Assembly (NCBI GenBank): GCA_011009095.1
Contig: VTPC01008812.1
Location: 97,051-161,050 of the forward strand
From: Ignelater luminosus
Lineage: Eukaryota; Arthropoda; Insecta; Coleoptera; Elateridae
Direction: 5' to 3'
DNA length: 64,000 nt
In this document: piece by piece, positions 33,895-43,429 of the stretch
Numbering within the stretch: the stretch's first letter is position 1
Layout of the letters: each line of letters begins with the position of its first letter
Program-made: the position numbers and the translations under genes
The notes under the pieces: generated by a model
The model's input: only the letters and a program-made list of their open reading frames with translations
Database searches by the model: none
What the model was told of the DNA's origin: nothing

Positions 33895-36103
33895 AGAAAA
33901 TTCTCTGCATCGGCTCAGTACAAGAACTGACTGTATCCGTAAGAAAATCCTCTACATTTGAGTACGACAATATCTACGCTTTTTTGCCTCCAGAGTAGTT
34001 GGAAAACCTTCAGTACAGAAATATCCCACCTGGGTCACTAAAAAAACCAAATGCTTTGGGTCAGTATCAGACTAGCTCAGCTTTAGCTCAGTACAGTCCG
34101 TACAAATATCCTCTGCGTCGGTTTAAAAACATCCTGTCCTGATTAGTTCGAAAACCTTTGGCTTCACTTTTGTTAGAGTATAGCCTGTCCGAAAACCTAC
34201 AAAAACTCTCTGCTCCCATCCCGCCAGGGACAGAAAAAAGGCTCATTATAAAAACTGCTTTTCAGAGTCCGTGCAAAAAGCTACCTTCTACTTCGGTTCA
34301 GTTTGAAAATGTTCCGCCCGTATCAGTAACAAACCCTAGACTTCCGCTCAGTATAGAATATCTTGTGTGAGTCCGTTCAAAACCATACCCTTCGGCTCAG
34401 TGTGGAAAATAACCCTTCCGGGTCTGTACAAAAATCTTCTACTACGGTTGTGTTAGAAAATATCTTACCCGGGCCAGCAAGAAAATTTTCGGTCAAAAAG
34501 AGCCAGTCGAAAACCCTCTACCTTGGTTCAGTACGAAAACAGTCCGTCTGAGTTCGTACGAAAATCCTCTACTTCGGTCCAGTACAGGCATTTCTCTCCC
34601 GGATCAATAAGAAACCTCTCGGCATTGATTCAGCACTAAAACGGGCTATCCGAATCAGTACGAGAATTCTTTACTTCGATTCAGTGTCATAATTTCGTGG
34701 ACACGTTAGTAAAAAAACTATCGGCATCGGTTTGTACAAAAATTTTCTACTTTGGCTCCATACAAAATTTTTTTTTGCTCCGCACCGGCTTAGTATGAAA
34801 ACAGCTTGTTTGAGTTGAACTTCGGTTCAATATTAAACTATCTCGTTTTGATCAATAAGGAAACTCTCGGCTTTGCCTCAGTTTGAGTACAACTTGTCCG
34901 AACCCTTACCGAAACTTTCTGTTTTGGTCCAATACGAAAACATCTCGTTTAGGTCAGAGAAAAAACCTTTGATTTCAGATTAGCATAAAAATGTCTTACC
35001 GTGTCAGTACGAAAACTCGCTTTGGTTCGGTACAAAAACATCCCGACAGGGCCAATAATAAAATCTTCGGCTTTGACTCAGTATCAGAACTGAGGTACCA
35101 ATACATACAAAAACTTTCTTTAATTTAGTACAAAATTACTCTGCTCGGTTCAGTAAGAAAACCCTTGGCTTCGGTCGCAATAATTACGAGTACAATCTGT
35201 CTGAGTTCGTACAAAAATCCTCTACTTTGGCGCCATGAAAAAAGATTTCCGCTTGGGTTCGTAACAAAACTCTCGGCATCGCCTAGTACGACTCGGTACA
35301 AAAATTTTCTACTTCGGTTCAGTACGAGCGTATCCTATCCTGGACTGTAAGAGACCTTTCGGTAACTGCTCAGTATGAGAACAATCCGTTCGAGTTGGTA
35401 AAATAATCATCCACTTTGGTTTAGTACGAATCTTGTTCGAATTTACAAGAACACTCTTGACTTTGTCTCAGTACGAGTTCATACAAATACTCTCTGCTTC
35501 GGTCAGTACGAAAACATCCCGCTCTAGTCAGTAACAGATCCCTCGGCTTTTTGCCTCAAACTGAGTATTTCCCATCCCAAATCGTACGGAAATATCCCGT
35601 CCAGGCCAATAAAAAAACCATAGACTTGGGGTCAATATCAGAATAGCTTGTCTAAGCCCGTAGGAAAACCCTCTATTTCGATTCAGTACAAAGATATTCC
35701 GCCCAGATTACAAAGAGAATCTTTGACTTCAAGTTAGTATCAGAACAGCCCGGGATAACAAGAAAGCTCTCGATATCTCGAAATCCTTTAATTCTGTTCA
35801 GTACCGAAATATTGTGGCCAGGTCTGTAAAAAAACTCTCGGCCTCAGTTCAGTACAGTCCGTACAAAGATCCTCCGAGTCGGTTTAATACAAAAACATCT
35901 TGTCAGGGACAGAAAGAAAGAAGACGTTTTCAAACTGAACCGAAGTAGAATATTTTTGTACAGATTCGCACGGGCTATTCTCATATTGAGTGAAAGCGAA
36001 AAGTTTTTTTTCCTAATCCAGGATGTCATTTTCGAACTAAACAGAAGCAGAGAATTTTTGTACGAACTCGGATAGGCCAAAGGTTTTGTCTTATTGACCC
36101 GGC

Positions 36104-36790
36104 CGGGATATTTTTGTACTGAACCGAAAGCAAAGGATTATCTTACATTGAGCCGTAGCTGAAGCTTTTCGTACTGGTCCAGATAGGGTGCTCAACTAAA
36201 GTAAAAGATTTTCGTACGAACTCGGACAATCTGCTCTGGTACTGAATTGAAGCTTAGAATCTTCCTACTGGCTCGGGCGGTATATTCTCGTACTGAACCG
36301 AAGTATTTACTAGATTTTCTTACAGACTTGAACGGGCTGTTCTTGGACTGAACCGAAACCCAAAGGCGGAGTGGTTTCCAAATCTCGTGGCACGCAACCT
36401 TCAATGCGCAATTTTAGGCGGGCAGCCCCACATGCATGATTTTTACAATTTTCTTTCTTTCTTGTGCAGTAAGCTCCGCCTTTTGCGCATTTTGCGTACC
36501 ACGAGATTTCGAAACTAGTCTGTCTTACTGATCTGGGAAGGACATCTTGTTCCTGAATCGAAGATGAGAATTTTCGGCTGCCTTCGTACTGAGCAAAAGT
36601 TGAGTTTTTTACTGAATCCGGCGGGATATTTTCGTATTGAACCGAAAAAGGAGGTTTTCGTAGAGACAGATACCATCTGTTCTTATACTGAACTGAAACC
36701 CAAGGCGTTCTTTCTGTACTAAATCGAAGCAGAAGGTATCTCTACGATTGTGAATGGGCTATACTAAAAGATGTATTTATTGGCAAGCGC
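36104..36790. repeat. higher-order repeat copy 1 within the inverted satellite half (~690 bp)
   Basis: This segment is closely similar to 36791-37495 along its whole length, including unit order, the run AGCCGTAGCTGAAGCTTTTC, the MITE-like insert and GGCGTTCTTTCTGTACTAAA. It has diverged far less than neighbouring single units, so a block of about a dozen units was duplicated recently relative to the age of the array. Confidence 0.8.
36369..36520. mobile_element. MITE-like insert in the satellite, copy 1
   Basis: A non-satellite segment of 152 bp is bounded by imperfect inverted repeats, 36369-36397 and 36492-36520 (25 of 29 positions match; core AAATCTCGTGG). Its centre contains GCATGATTTTTACAATTTTC. 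It has no coding capacity. The same insert occupies the corresponding place in the second higher-order copy, so insertion preceded the duplication. Target duplications are not evident. Confidence 0.7.
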
Positions 36791-37495
36791 TGTATATTTT
36801 TGTACTGAACCGAAGCAAAGGATTTTTTTATACTGAGCCGTAGCTGAAGCTTTTCGTACTGGTCCAGGCAGGGTACTCAACTAAAGTAAGATTTTCGTAC
36901 GAACTCGGACAATCTGTTTTGGTACTGAATTGAAGCTTAGAATTTTCCTACTGGCTCGGACGGTATATTCTCGTACTGAACCAAAGTATTTACTAGATTT
37001 TCTTACAGACTTGAACGGGCTGTTCTTGGACTGAGCCAAAACCCAAAGGCGGAGTGGTTTCCAAATCTCGTGGCACGCTACCTTTGATGCGCAAAAAACG
37101 AATTTTAGGCGGGCGGCCCTATATGCATGATTTTTACAATTTTCTTTCTCTCTTTCTTGTGCAGTAAGCTCCGCTTTTTGCGTATTTTGCGTGCTACAAG
37201 ATTTGGAAACTACTCTATCTTACTGATCTGGAGAGGACATCTTGTTCCTGAACCGAAGATGAGGATTTTTGGCTGTGCTCGTACTGAGCAGAAGTTGAGA
37301 GTTTTTTTACTGACCCCGGCGGGGTGTTTTTGTACTGAATAGAAAAAAAGGGTTTCCGTACGAACAGGTATTATCTGTTCTTATACTGAGCTGAAACCCA
37401 AGGCGTTCTTTCTGTACTAAACCAAAGGAGAAGGTATCTTTACAATTGTGAATGGGCTACACTTAAAGATTTATTTACTGAGCAGCGCGGTATAT
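36791..37495. repeat. higher-order repeat copy 2 within the inverted satellite half
   Basis: Second copy of the block at 36104-36790. It is a little longer because of small insertions, such as a few bases in the MITE-like insert and in poly-T runs. A partial third start is visible near 37480 (GGTATATTTCGGCACTGAAC). Confidence 0.8.
37052..37215. mobile_element. MITE-like insert in the satellite, copy 2
   Basis: Homologue of 36369-36520 in the second higher-order copy, 164 bp long. The left arm keeps CCAAATCTCGTGGCACGC. The right arm is more diverged (GCTACAAGATTTGGAAAC). Confidence 0.7.
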
Positions 37496-37845
37496 TTCGG
37501 CACTGAACCGAAGCAGAAGGTTTTCGAATAAACACAGACAGGCAGTTCTTGTACTGAGTCGATGCCGAAAATCTTACTAAACCAAAGCAAATAGGTTTTG
37601 TACGACATGGACGAGTTATTCTCATATCAAACCAAAGTCGAAGGTTTTCTTACTGCCTCGAGCGAGATGTCTTTTTACTGAACCAAAGCAGTGGGTTTTC
37701 GTAAGGTCTCACACGAGCTATTCTCATACAGAGCTGAAGCGTAAGGTTTTGCTTACTAGCCCAGGCGAAATATTTGTGTACTGAACTGAAGCAGATGATT
37801 TACGAACAGGCTATTCTCACACTGAAACGAGGCCGAAGAGTTAAA

Positions 37846-39244
37846 GATATCAAAGAAATACTTTTTGAGGTTAAGTTTTTAGAAGCTATATTTTCTTACA
37901 AAAGCGTTTATTTATTTTGGACTACGCTTATAAGTATAGCCAAAGTACATAAAATACAGTTTATTTAATAATTTTATAAATTCGCGGTAATGGGTTTATA
38001 TAAATTTAGGTTACGAGGTAACAGAGAAATGAAGGGTTTGAAGTTTTCAGTGACAGCATAAAACGTTTTAGAAGACAAGTGTTACAAACAACAAAAAATA
38101 ACGCGCAATAGGGTAAGTTTTGTGTTAAGATTCTTTGCAAAACCTTAGTCTACATGAAGTATTCAGATAAATGTTTAATGATTAATGTTTAACTTATTTT
38201 CACAGAAAGAATGAAATATGTAAGCCCTATGATCTGCTGCTTCACATTTAAAGTTGTCATTGGATTTACATTTAAAGTTCTAGTTTCTCATCGTTTTAGA
38301 TTTTTGTTGTTAGATAAAACGCTTCAATTTTGTTTGATTTATTACTGATTTTAAATTGTAAAGATTGCTACTATGAATAGTCCAACATTTCTATTTTGAT
38401 CGTTGTTTTCCATAGTTAAATTAACGTTTTAACTTTTTTTATTGGGAACATTGCGAGCTTGCTAAACCAACATCAACTAATAACTTTGTTGCCACGAGTA
38501 ACCTAATTAGATCCATGTGATAACCAAAGGAAATGCACTTACTGCTAGTTAGGTTGCTGACGACGCTAATTAACTAACTACTCATTAGTACTGCCCTACA
38601 TTAAATGTGAATCTGTTGGTTGGTCTTTTGTTCAAGTAGCTTTACATAATGCATGAATACCGCCACAGGATGTCTTAACCGGATTCTATCCCTTAACCAG
38701 ATAGCTCCCTCATAACCTATACACATTTACTACAGTCTGGGTATTACCGATAGACAGACAAATCGATTGCTGTAACTTGCTGATAAAGCAAAGTGCGCGC
38801 TTTATTTTAAGAAGGTATGATTAATGGTTTAAATATTATATTAATTAGCTCAACACGACTGAATTTATAAATTGACTAATAAGCTTTAGCTTTTGGGTAA
38901 TTCTAAATTTAAAATGGAAAGAAAAAATAGTAGTAATTAACTAGTAAATGAATATTGGTTTAACGAAGTATCATTATGTGGATCAAATGAAATAATTAAT
39001 GCATTTCTAAACTAACACGTGTGGGATGCCGTTCAGGATGTATGTATGTACTACATAATTATTCTTTCGTTGTCGTGATACCCTGAATTTGTTAACCATG
39101 AAGTTCATTTTTCTTGTTATATATCATACTCATTTTTAAAATTTTTTTTAACAAATTACTATCCTTTTATTATTTTTTTACTCGAGTTACAAAATTTAAT
39201 TGCTGAGGTCAGTAGAGTCTAGACTATCTTATGTTGATAATAAG
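37846..39244. other. AT-rich DNA without recognised feature
   Basis: Spacer of about 1.4 kb between the satellite and the hAT-like element. No coding or repeat signal that I can support. Confidence 0.55.
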
Positions 39245-39324
39245 TAGGGCTGGGCAGGTATGCTGTAAAGATAGAGCATATGCTCTAAAATATGCTGCTA
39301 CAAATGTCTTACATATATGTTATA

Positions 39325-39352
39325 CGAGGGCGGTTCAGTAAGTACCCGTGTT
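39325..39352 (+). repeat. mariner left terminal inverted repeat
   Basis: Begins CGAGGGCGGTTCAGTAAGTA and ends GTGTT. It matches the reverse complement of the right end at 27 of 28 positions. The preceding TA is one half of the target duplication. Confidence 0.95.
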
Positions 39353-39503
39353 TGACGACAGAAGGCGGTCCTGAGGGAAGTTGGTGTTATCATCGTGTGC
39401 TGCCATCTATCAAACGACGGTATAACAAATTGCAGACTGATTGATAGGTTAGTTTGGATTTGACAGCCATTTGAGTAAGACGTGTTTCGTGATTTTAGCT
39501 AAG

Positions 39504-40550
39504 ATGGAAAAAGAGCAGTATCGTTCGGTAATTCGCTTTCTGTTTTTGGATGGGAAAAAATGCGAGGAGATAAAAGCAAAGTTGGATGCTGTTTATGGGG
39601 ACACTTCGTCAAGTATGATCACAGTTAGATATTGGTTCAACGAATTTAAACGTGGGCGAACATCCGTTTTTGATGAGGAGCGACCAGGACGCCCGGCAGA
39701 CGTGGTTACCGAGGAAATCATTCAAAAAGTCCACGACATGATTCTCGCTGATCGACGAACAAAAGTGCGTGAAGTAGCAGAGACCGTAGGTGTGTCGACC
39801 GGAACGGCAATTAATATTTTACATGATAAGTTGGCGATGAAAAAATTGTCGGCGCGATGGGTGCCGCGATTGCCAACGGTGGACAACAAGCGGATGCGGC
39901 TGTTAACTTCGAAGCAGTGTTTGGAGCAATTTAAGCGAAATCCGAAGGAGTTTTTGCGTCGAGTTGTCACCGTTGATGAAACCTGGATTCATCATTACAC
40001 ACCAGAAACTAAGCAACAATCAAAACAATGGATTTCTCCCGGTGAATCTGCTCCAAAGAAGGCGAAGATGGTTCCATCGGCCGGAAAGGTCATGGCGACG
40101 ATTTTTTGGGATGCGAACGGCATCATCCTCATGGAGTTTTTAGAAAAAGGAAAAACGATCACTGGACAATACTACAGTGAGTTAGACAGCTTCGACAAAA
40201 AATTGAAGGAGGCACGGCCGCATTTGGCGAAAACGAAGGTGCTGTTTCACCACGATAACGCACCAGCACATTCATCCGGAGTTGTCCCCGCCAAACTGCA
40301 TGAATTGCGTTATGAATTGCTGCCGCACCCCCCGTATTCACCCGATCTGGCTCCCTGCGACTTTTTCTTGTTTCCTAACATGAAGAAATGGCTCGCGGGA
40401 AAAAAATTTAGCTCAAACGAGGAAGTCATCGCCGAGATAGAGGCGTATTTTGGAGAGTTCGACAAATCCTATTTTTTGGAGGGGTTAAAAAAATGGCAGG
40501 AACGTTGGGAGAAGTGTATATTTCTAAAAGGAGACTATGTTGAAAAATAA
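39504..40550 (+). CDS. mariner transposase, 348 residues, intact
   Basis: Cut-and-paste transposase that binds the terminal repeats and moves the element into TA sites. I start at the ATG at 39504 (MEKEQYRSVIRFLFLDGK), which fits the N-terminus of irritans-type proteins; the frame is open further upstream but without an ATG. Residues ~1-110 hold the two helix-turn-helix units (VRYWFNEFKRGRTS; REVAETVGVSTGTAINILHD). The linker is RWVPRLP in place of the usual WVPHEL. The catalytic D,D34D triad is complete: TVDETWIHHYTPE (Asp at residue 158 from this ATG), HHDNAPAH (251) and YSPDLAPCDFFLF (286). The stop is TAA at 40548. No frameshift or stop is seen, so activity is possible. Confidence 0.95.
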   Translation: MEKEQYRSVIRFLFLDGKKCEEIKAKLDAVYGDTSSSMITVRYWFNEFKRGRTSVFDEERPGRPADVVTEEIIQKVHDMILADRRTKVREVAETVGVSTGTAINILHDKLAMKKLSARWVPRLPTVDNKRMRLLTSKQCLEQFKRNPKEFLRRVVTVDETWIHHYTPETKQQSKQWISPGESAPKKAKMVPSAGKVMATIFWDANGIILMEFLEKGKTITGQYYSELDSFDKKLKEARPHLAKTKVLFHHDNAPAHSSGVVPAKLHELRYELLPHPPYSPDLAPCDFFLFPNMKKWLAGKKFSSNEEVIAEIEAYFGEFDKSYFLEGLKKWQERWEKCIFLKGDYVEK

Positions 40551-40588
40551 AAAAAAAATTTTTGAAAAAAAATTGTGTCTTCATTTCT

Positions 40589-40616
40589 AACACGGGTACT
40601 TATTGAACCGCCCTCG
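40589..40616 (-). repeat. mariner right terminal inverted repeat
   Basis: Ends TTGAACCGCCCTCG. The only difference from the left repeat is A in place of G at position 14 counted from the tip. It is followed by TA at 40617-40618. Confidence 0.95.
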
Positions 40617-40629
40617 TATAATGCTTTAA

Positions 40630-41460
40630 TAGGAAAACGTTCTTTCACAATCGCAAAATGTTACAGGATAATATTTAAATAATAATTTTTGCATGGCTAC
40701 TTTTTGTTCAATGTCTTTAGAATTGGAAAAGTCTCCATTTAAAATATTTTTTATGGATTTAAGTGTCGACGATCCTAAATTTTTCCCGAGTAAATCATTC
40801 AATTTTGTTGATATTTTTCTACATGTATCACTTTTATTTTCGGCTATAGTTTTTGAAAATCTTGAATTGTATCTAAAGATTCTGCCAGAAGTAAGTTTTG
40901 TGTTTCAATTTTCTTAATTATGGTGGGAATGTTGGAAAAGTAAGACTTTATATACGACAACTGAGAGATTAACTCACGGCTTTTCAAAACGGTCTGACAA
41001 TCTGCTACAGATAGAGCAGAACTTAGATCGAAACTATTAATGATATTTTTGAATTCTGTGTAATGTTCACAGAGAAGCTTCAATCCAGGTTTCCCATCTA
41101 GTCAAAATTGGTTGCTGAGGCAAACGAATATCTTTAAAATGTTCATGGCCATTGTAAACTTAAACCCTAGTTGGAGCTTTCAAAAAGACTTTTTTTCCAG
41201 TGTTCATTAAGGAATTTACAAGAGAAAATTCAGTTCTAACAGCTTCAGCAACCCAATTTAAGGCATGAGCTAAGCAAGCTGTGTGAACCAAATTTGGATA
41301 AAAAATTTTTAAGTTGCCATTCAAAACACCAACGACAAAGTTTGCAATACAAATTCCTTTGACGTCGGTAGTGTAATGATCCTCCCGGTTGTCAGTAGCG
41401 TCCTCAAGAAAGGATGTTACTCTAGGCGTCCACTCTCCGTTTCCGCAAAAGAAAAACATT
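40630..41460 (-). pseudogene. hAT-like transposase remnant, copy 1
   Basis: Minus-strand pieces in order are DATDNREDHYTTDVKGICIA and NFVVGVLNG (41410-41330), FYPNLVHTACLAHALNWVAE (41315-41250), and VFLKAPTRV followed by a stop at about 41160. The same frame resumes with LPQQPILTRWETWIEASL, then SYIKSYFSNIPTIIKKIETQ (about 40970-40910). After a frameshift near 40850 it gives KISTKLNDLLGKNL, then KLLFKYYPVTFCDCERTFSY, the C-terminal dimerisation block. The sequence that should lie between VGVLNG and NLKIFYPN, present in copy 2, is missing. The CLAHALxxVAE block belongs to the RNase-H-like core of this hAT group. Not functional. Confidence 0.65.
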
Positions 41461-41577
41461 AGCCAGCAGTTAATAATTTGGAATTTTAATATTTGGACAC
41501 CAAGGGCAGTTCAAAATAATTTCAGTGCTAACATCACGATGCTTCTGGACAAAAATGAAAAATGACATTATAAAATT

Positions 41578-41604
41578 GGTAATTATTTACTTTAGCTACC
41601 CCTA
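41578..41604 (+). repeat. Merlin left terminal inverted repeat
   Basis: Begins GGTAATTATTTACTTTAGCT. It matches the reverse complement of 43403-43429 except at three bases near the tip. Confidence 0.75.
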
Positions 41605-41887
41605 AGAAAGAACCGTTTTGACAGCAAGTTTTTGGTATCAGCAGATAGCGAATTACTCACAGAACACAATTCCGCCTGCGGAGGTAAAGAAAATTAATCC
41701 AATCTTAGTGAAACCGACAAAAAACAAACACGATTTTCACGCACATCTGAGGTTATGTTGCAAGATAGAAACAATGAAGTTGGCAACTAAATTAGCTGCT
41801 GCACACACTATCAACCGCCTACTGCAACATGACTTACGTATAAATTTTATTTACGTATAAATATTCACGGTTTCTGTCATTCGCAAA

Positions 41888-42756
41888 ATGGCGGTTGTGT
41901 GTGCAGGCTGCGATCTTCGTGTCTTTGATGCTTGTGTAATTTGTAGCAATCCTGAGCGAGACCTGGATTGCCACAAGTATGGACAAGCCACGAAGACCTG
42001 GGCGTTCCGTTGCAGGAAATCGAGAGTGATCGACCGTCCTAAACGGGCACCTCAATGGATTAAGCACGATGTGTTAAGGAGTGCGAGGATCGGTACGTGG
42101 TTTGCTGATTCGAGGTTGACGGTAGAGAGAGCATTTTATTTCCTGGTTATGTGGTGCATGCAACCCTATCCCTAGAAGCAATACATAATGCGGGAACTGA
42201 GGTGCTCTCGAAGAACCGTGGTCGACTGGTCATCATACTGCAGAGAGTTGTGTGTGTGCATTGGCTCGTCGAACACTCGGAGGTACTTGGTTGACCTGGA
42301 GTCACTGTCGAAATAGATGAAGCCAAGTTTGGTAAACGCAAGTACAATTGGAAAAGGTGCATTGAAGGACACTGGGTGTTTGGGGGTTTTGAACGTGGTT
42401 CAAAACAAATCTTTCTTGTGCCCGTCCCAGATCGTACTGCAGATACCTTGGTTAGCCTAATTCGACAGTGGATTCGATCAGGCACCACCATTGTGTCCGA
42501 CTGTTGGCGAGGTGAAGACTTCGATCACTTCAAAATGAACTACTCGCTGACCTTCGTAGACTCTGAGGACCCTAGCGTCCACACACAAAACGTTAAACGT
42601 TTGTGGAGGGATGCTAGGGGATCCATCCCCCGTTATGGAAGGAAAAAAGAGCACTTCGTGGGCTATCTGGCGGAGTTCCTGTATAAGAGGATCGATCCTG
42701 ATACCAGCATCCATCGCTTTCGTTCAGCTGCTGCAAAGCTGTACCCTCCGCTGTAG
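41888..42756 (+). pseudogene. Merlin transposase with stop, frameshift and altered DDE
   Basis: The ATG at 41888 opens an N-terminal zinc-ribbon-like part (CAGCDLRVFDACVICSN, FRCRKSRVI) and the segment ARIGTWFADSRLTVERAF. A TAG at 42173-42175 interrupts the frame, which continues with SRRTVVDWSSYCRELC, the helix-turn-helix block. A frameshift between about 42285 and 42305 leads into the IS1016/ISXO2 catalytic domain: VTVEIDEAKFGKRKYN (first Asp), GTTIVSDCWRG (second Asp), HTQNVKRLWRDAR and RYGRKKEHFVGYLAEFL. In the third catalytic motif the family has Glu (N-x-I/V-E) but this copy has Lys. Total length of about 289 codons matches the family. Not functional as read. Confidence 0.8.
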
Positions 42757-42928
42757 AACCAGCTGGCGTGTAAAACGGCCCTTTTCAGAGCCACAAAGCA
42801 ATCTGAAAAAGACTTCCTGATTCGACGCAAGGGCCACCATCTACAACGATAAACACAATAAAGCTTCATGTGTTTTATTTATTCATTACACCCCTATCCT
42901 AAGAGTTTAGATTAGTTGAAGCTGCAGT

Positions 42929-43100
42929 CTTGTGGGGGGCCGCAGCGAGAGGGTGCTTAGATTATAAGTAGTAAATCGATCGTTTTTTACAAGAATTCCA
43001 CCCTAATCTAGTGATGGGAGCGAAGCGAGGGGGTGCTTAGGTTAGAAGTAGTAAATCGATCGTTTTTTACAAGAATTACACCCCAATCTTGTGGGGGGCC
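42929..43100. repeat. 80-bp tandem duplication inside Merlin
   Basis: Two units at an 80-base offset: GGGTGCTTAG at 42951 and again at 43031, each followed by AGTAGTAAATCGATCGTTTT. The start of a third unit (CTTGTGGGGGGCC) is at 43088. The second unit replaces GCCGCAGCGAGA by GAGCGAAGCGAGG-like sequence. Confidence 0.8.
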
Positions 43101-43402
43101 AAATTGAAGAAATGAATTCGTTCATGCTTGCGCGGGGTCAATGTCCTCCAGCTGATTTAGGAAAATTGGGTTGTGGTATTCTCGGTTGATACGCTGTCGG
43201 AGAGCAGCACGAACTTCGCCGCGATATTACGCTGTCATGGCAGTTGGAAAGCTTGAGAAATGTCAGATTCATCGATTTTTGGAGGGTTTTTTAAATTTCT
43301 AAGTGTTTGGCGTCGGAGAGGCCTTCCGTCGGCATCTTTTGATTCACTGAATAGACATACGTGCATTGGTAAGGTTGAATTTCTACTGTAGAAGTTAAAT
43401 TC

Positions 43403-43429
43403 TAGGGGTAGCTAAAGTAAACTGTTACC
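43403..43429 (-). repeat. Merlin right terminal inverted repeat
   Basis: Plus strand reads TAGGGGTAGCTAAAGTAAAC and ends TGTTACC, the inverse of the left repeat. It abuts the gypsy integrase frame directly. Confidence 0.75.

Larger units (their letters stand above)
33895..37845. repeat. degenerate ~51/102-bp satellite, inverted in its second half
   Basis: The first half (33895-35910) is made of alternating half-units of about 51 bp. One type is CTTCGGTTCAGTACGAAAAC...CCCG..CGGGTCAGTAAGAAAACCCTC and the other is similar with GAGTTCGTACAAAAATCCTCTA; a pair makes about 102 bp. From about 35925 to 37845 the same units run in the opposite orientation (CTGAACCGAAG..., TTTTCGTACGAACTCGG). Divergence between units is high, so the array is old, but the TTCGGTTCAGTAC core is recognisable throughout. 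Open frames of 60-80 codons inside it are by-products. The array is not related to the ~147-bp satellite at 53-60 kb. Confidence 0.9.
39325..40616 (+). mobile_element. irritans-type mariner transposon, apparently complete
   Basis: The element is 1292 bp, bounded by 28-bp terminal inverted repeats (39325-39352 and 40589-40616) that differ at one position, and flanked by the TA target duplication expected for mariners (39323-39324 and 40617-40618). It carries one uninterrupted transposase gene. Its length matches irritans-subfamily mariners (about 1.25-1.3 kb). It has inserted in the 3' part of hAT-like copy 1. It is the youngest-looking element of the window. Confidence 0.95.
39245..41577 (-). 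mobile_element. hAT-like transposon copy 1 (minus), interrupted by a mariner
   Basis: Coding remnants occupy 40640-41460 on the minus strand and are read up to the mariner right end. At the far side of the mariner, TAGGGCTGGGCAGGTATGC at 39245 resembles the terminal sequence of many hAT elements ('CAGGGCTGGGCA'), so 39245-39322 is probably the transposon's 3' end. The opposite end is not seen: at 41578 the sequence changes to a Merlin element. Family placement is supported by the hAT dimerisation segment and by similarity to copy 2 at 62.4-63.6 kb. Confidence 0.6.
41578..43429 (+). mobile_element. Merlin (IS1016/ISXO2-type) DNA transposon, defective
   Basis: Terminal inverted repeats begin with GG as in Merlin elements. 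They are 41578-41604 and 43403-43429, sharing GGTAA, three variable bases, and TTTACTTTAGCTACCCCTA. Total length is about 1.85 kb. One transposase gene with a stop, a frameshift and a changed catalytic position lies at 41888-42756. The remaining kilobase is non-coding and carries an 80-bp tandem duplication. The 8-9 bases next to each end are not alike, so no target duplication is seen. The left flank is hAT-like sequence and the right flank is gypsy integrase, suggesting deletion or recombination around the element. Confidence 0.8.

Noticed and set aside
33895-37845. CENP-B-box-like motif in the ~51-bp satellite (TTCGGTTCAGTACG)
   Set aside because: It starts as TTCGnnnnA but the CGGG part of the box is not at the required position, so it is only a partial match.
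39471-39503. Upstream extension of the mariner frame
   Set aside because: The extension starts at TTG, not ATG. The ATG at 39504 gives the N-terminus and length expected for the family.
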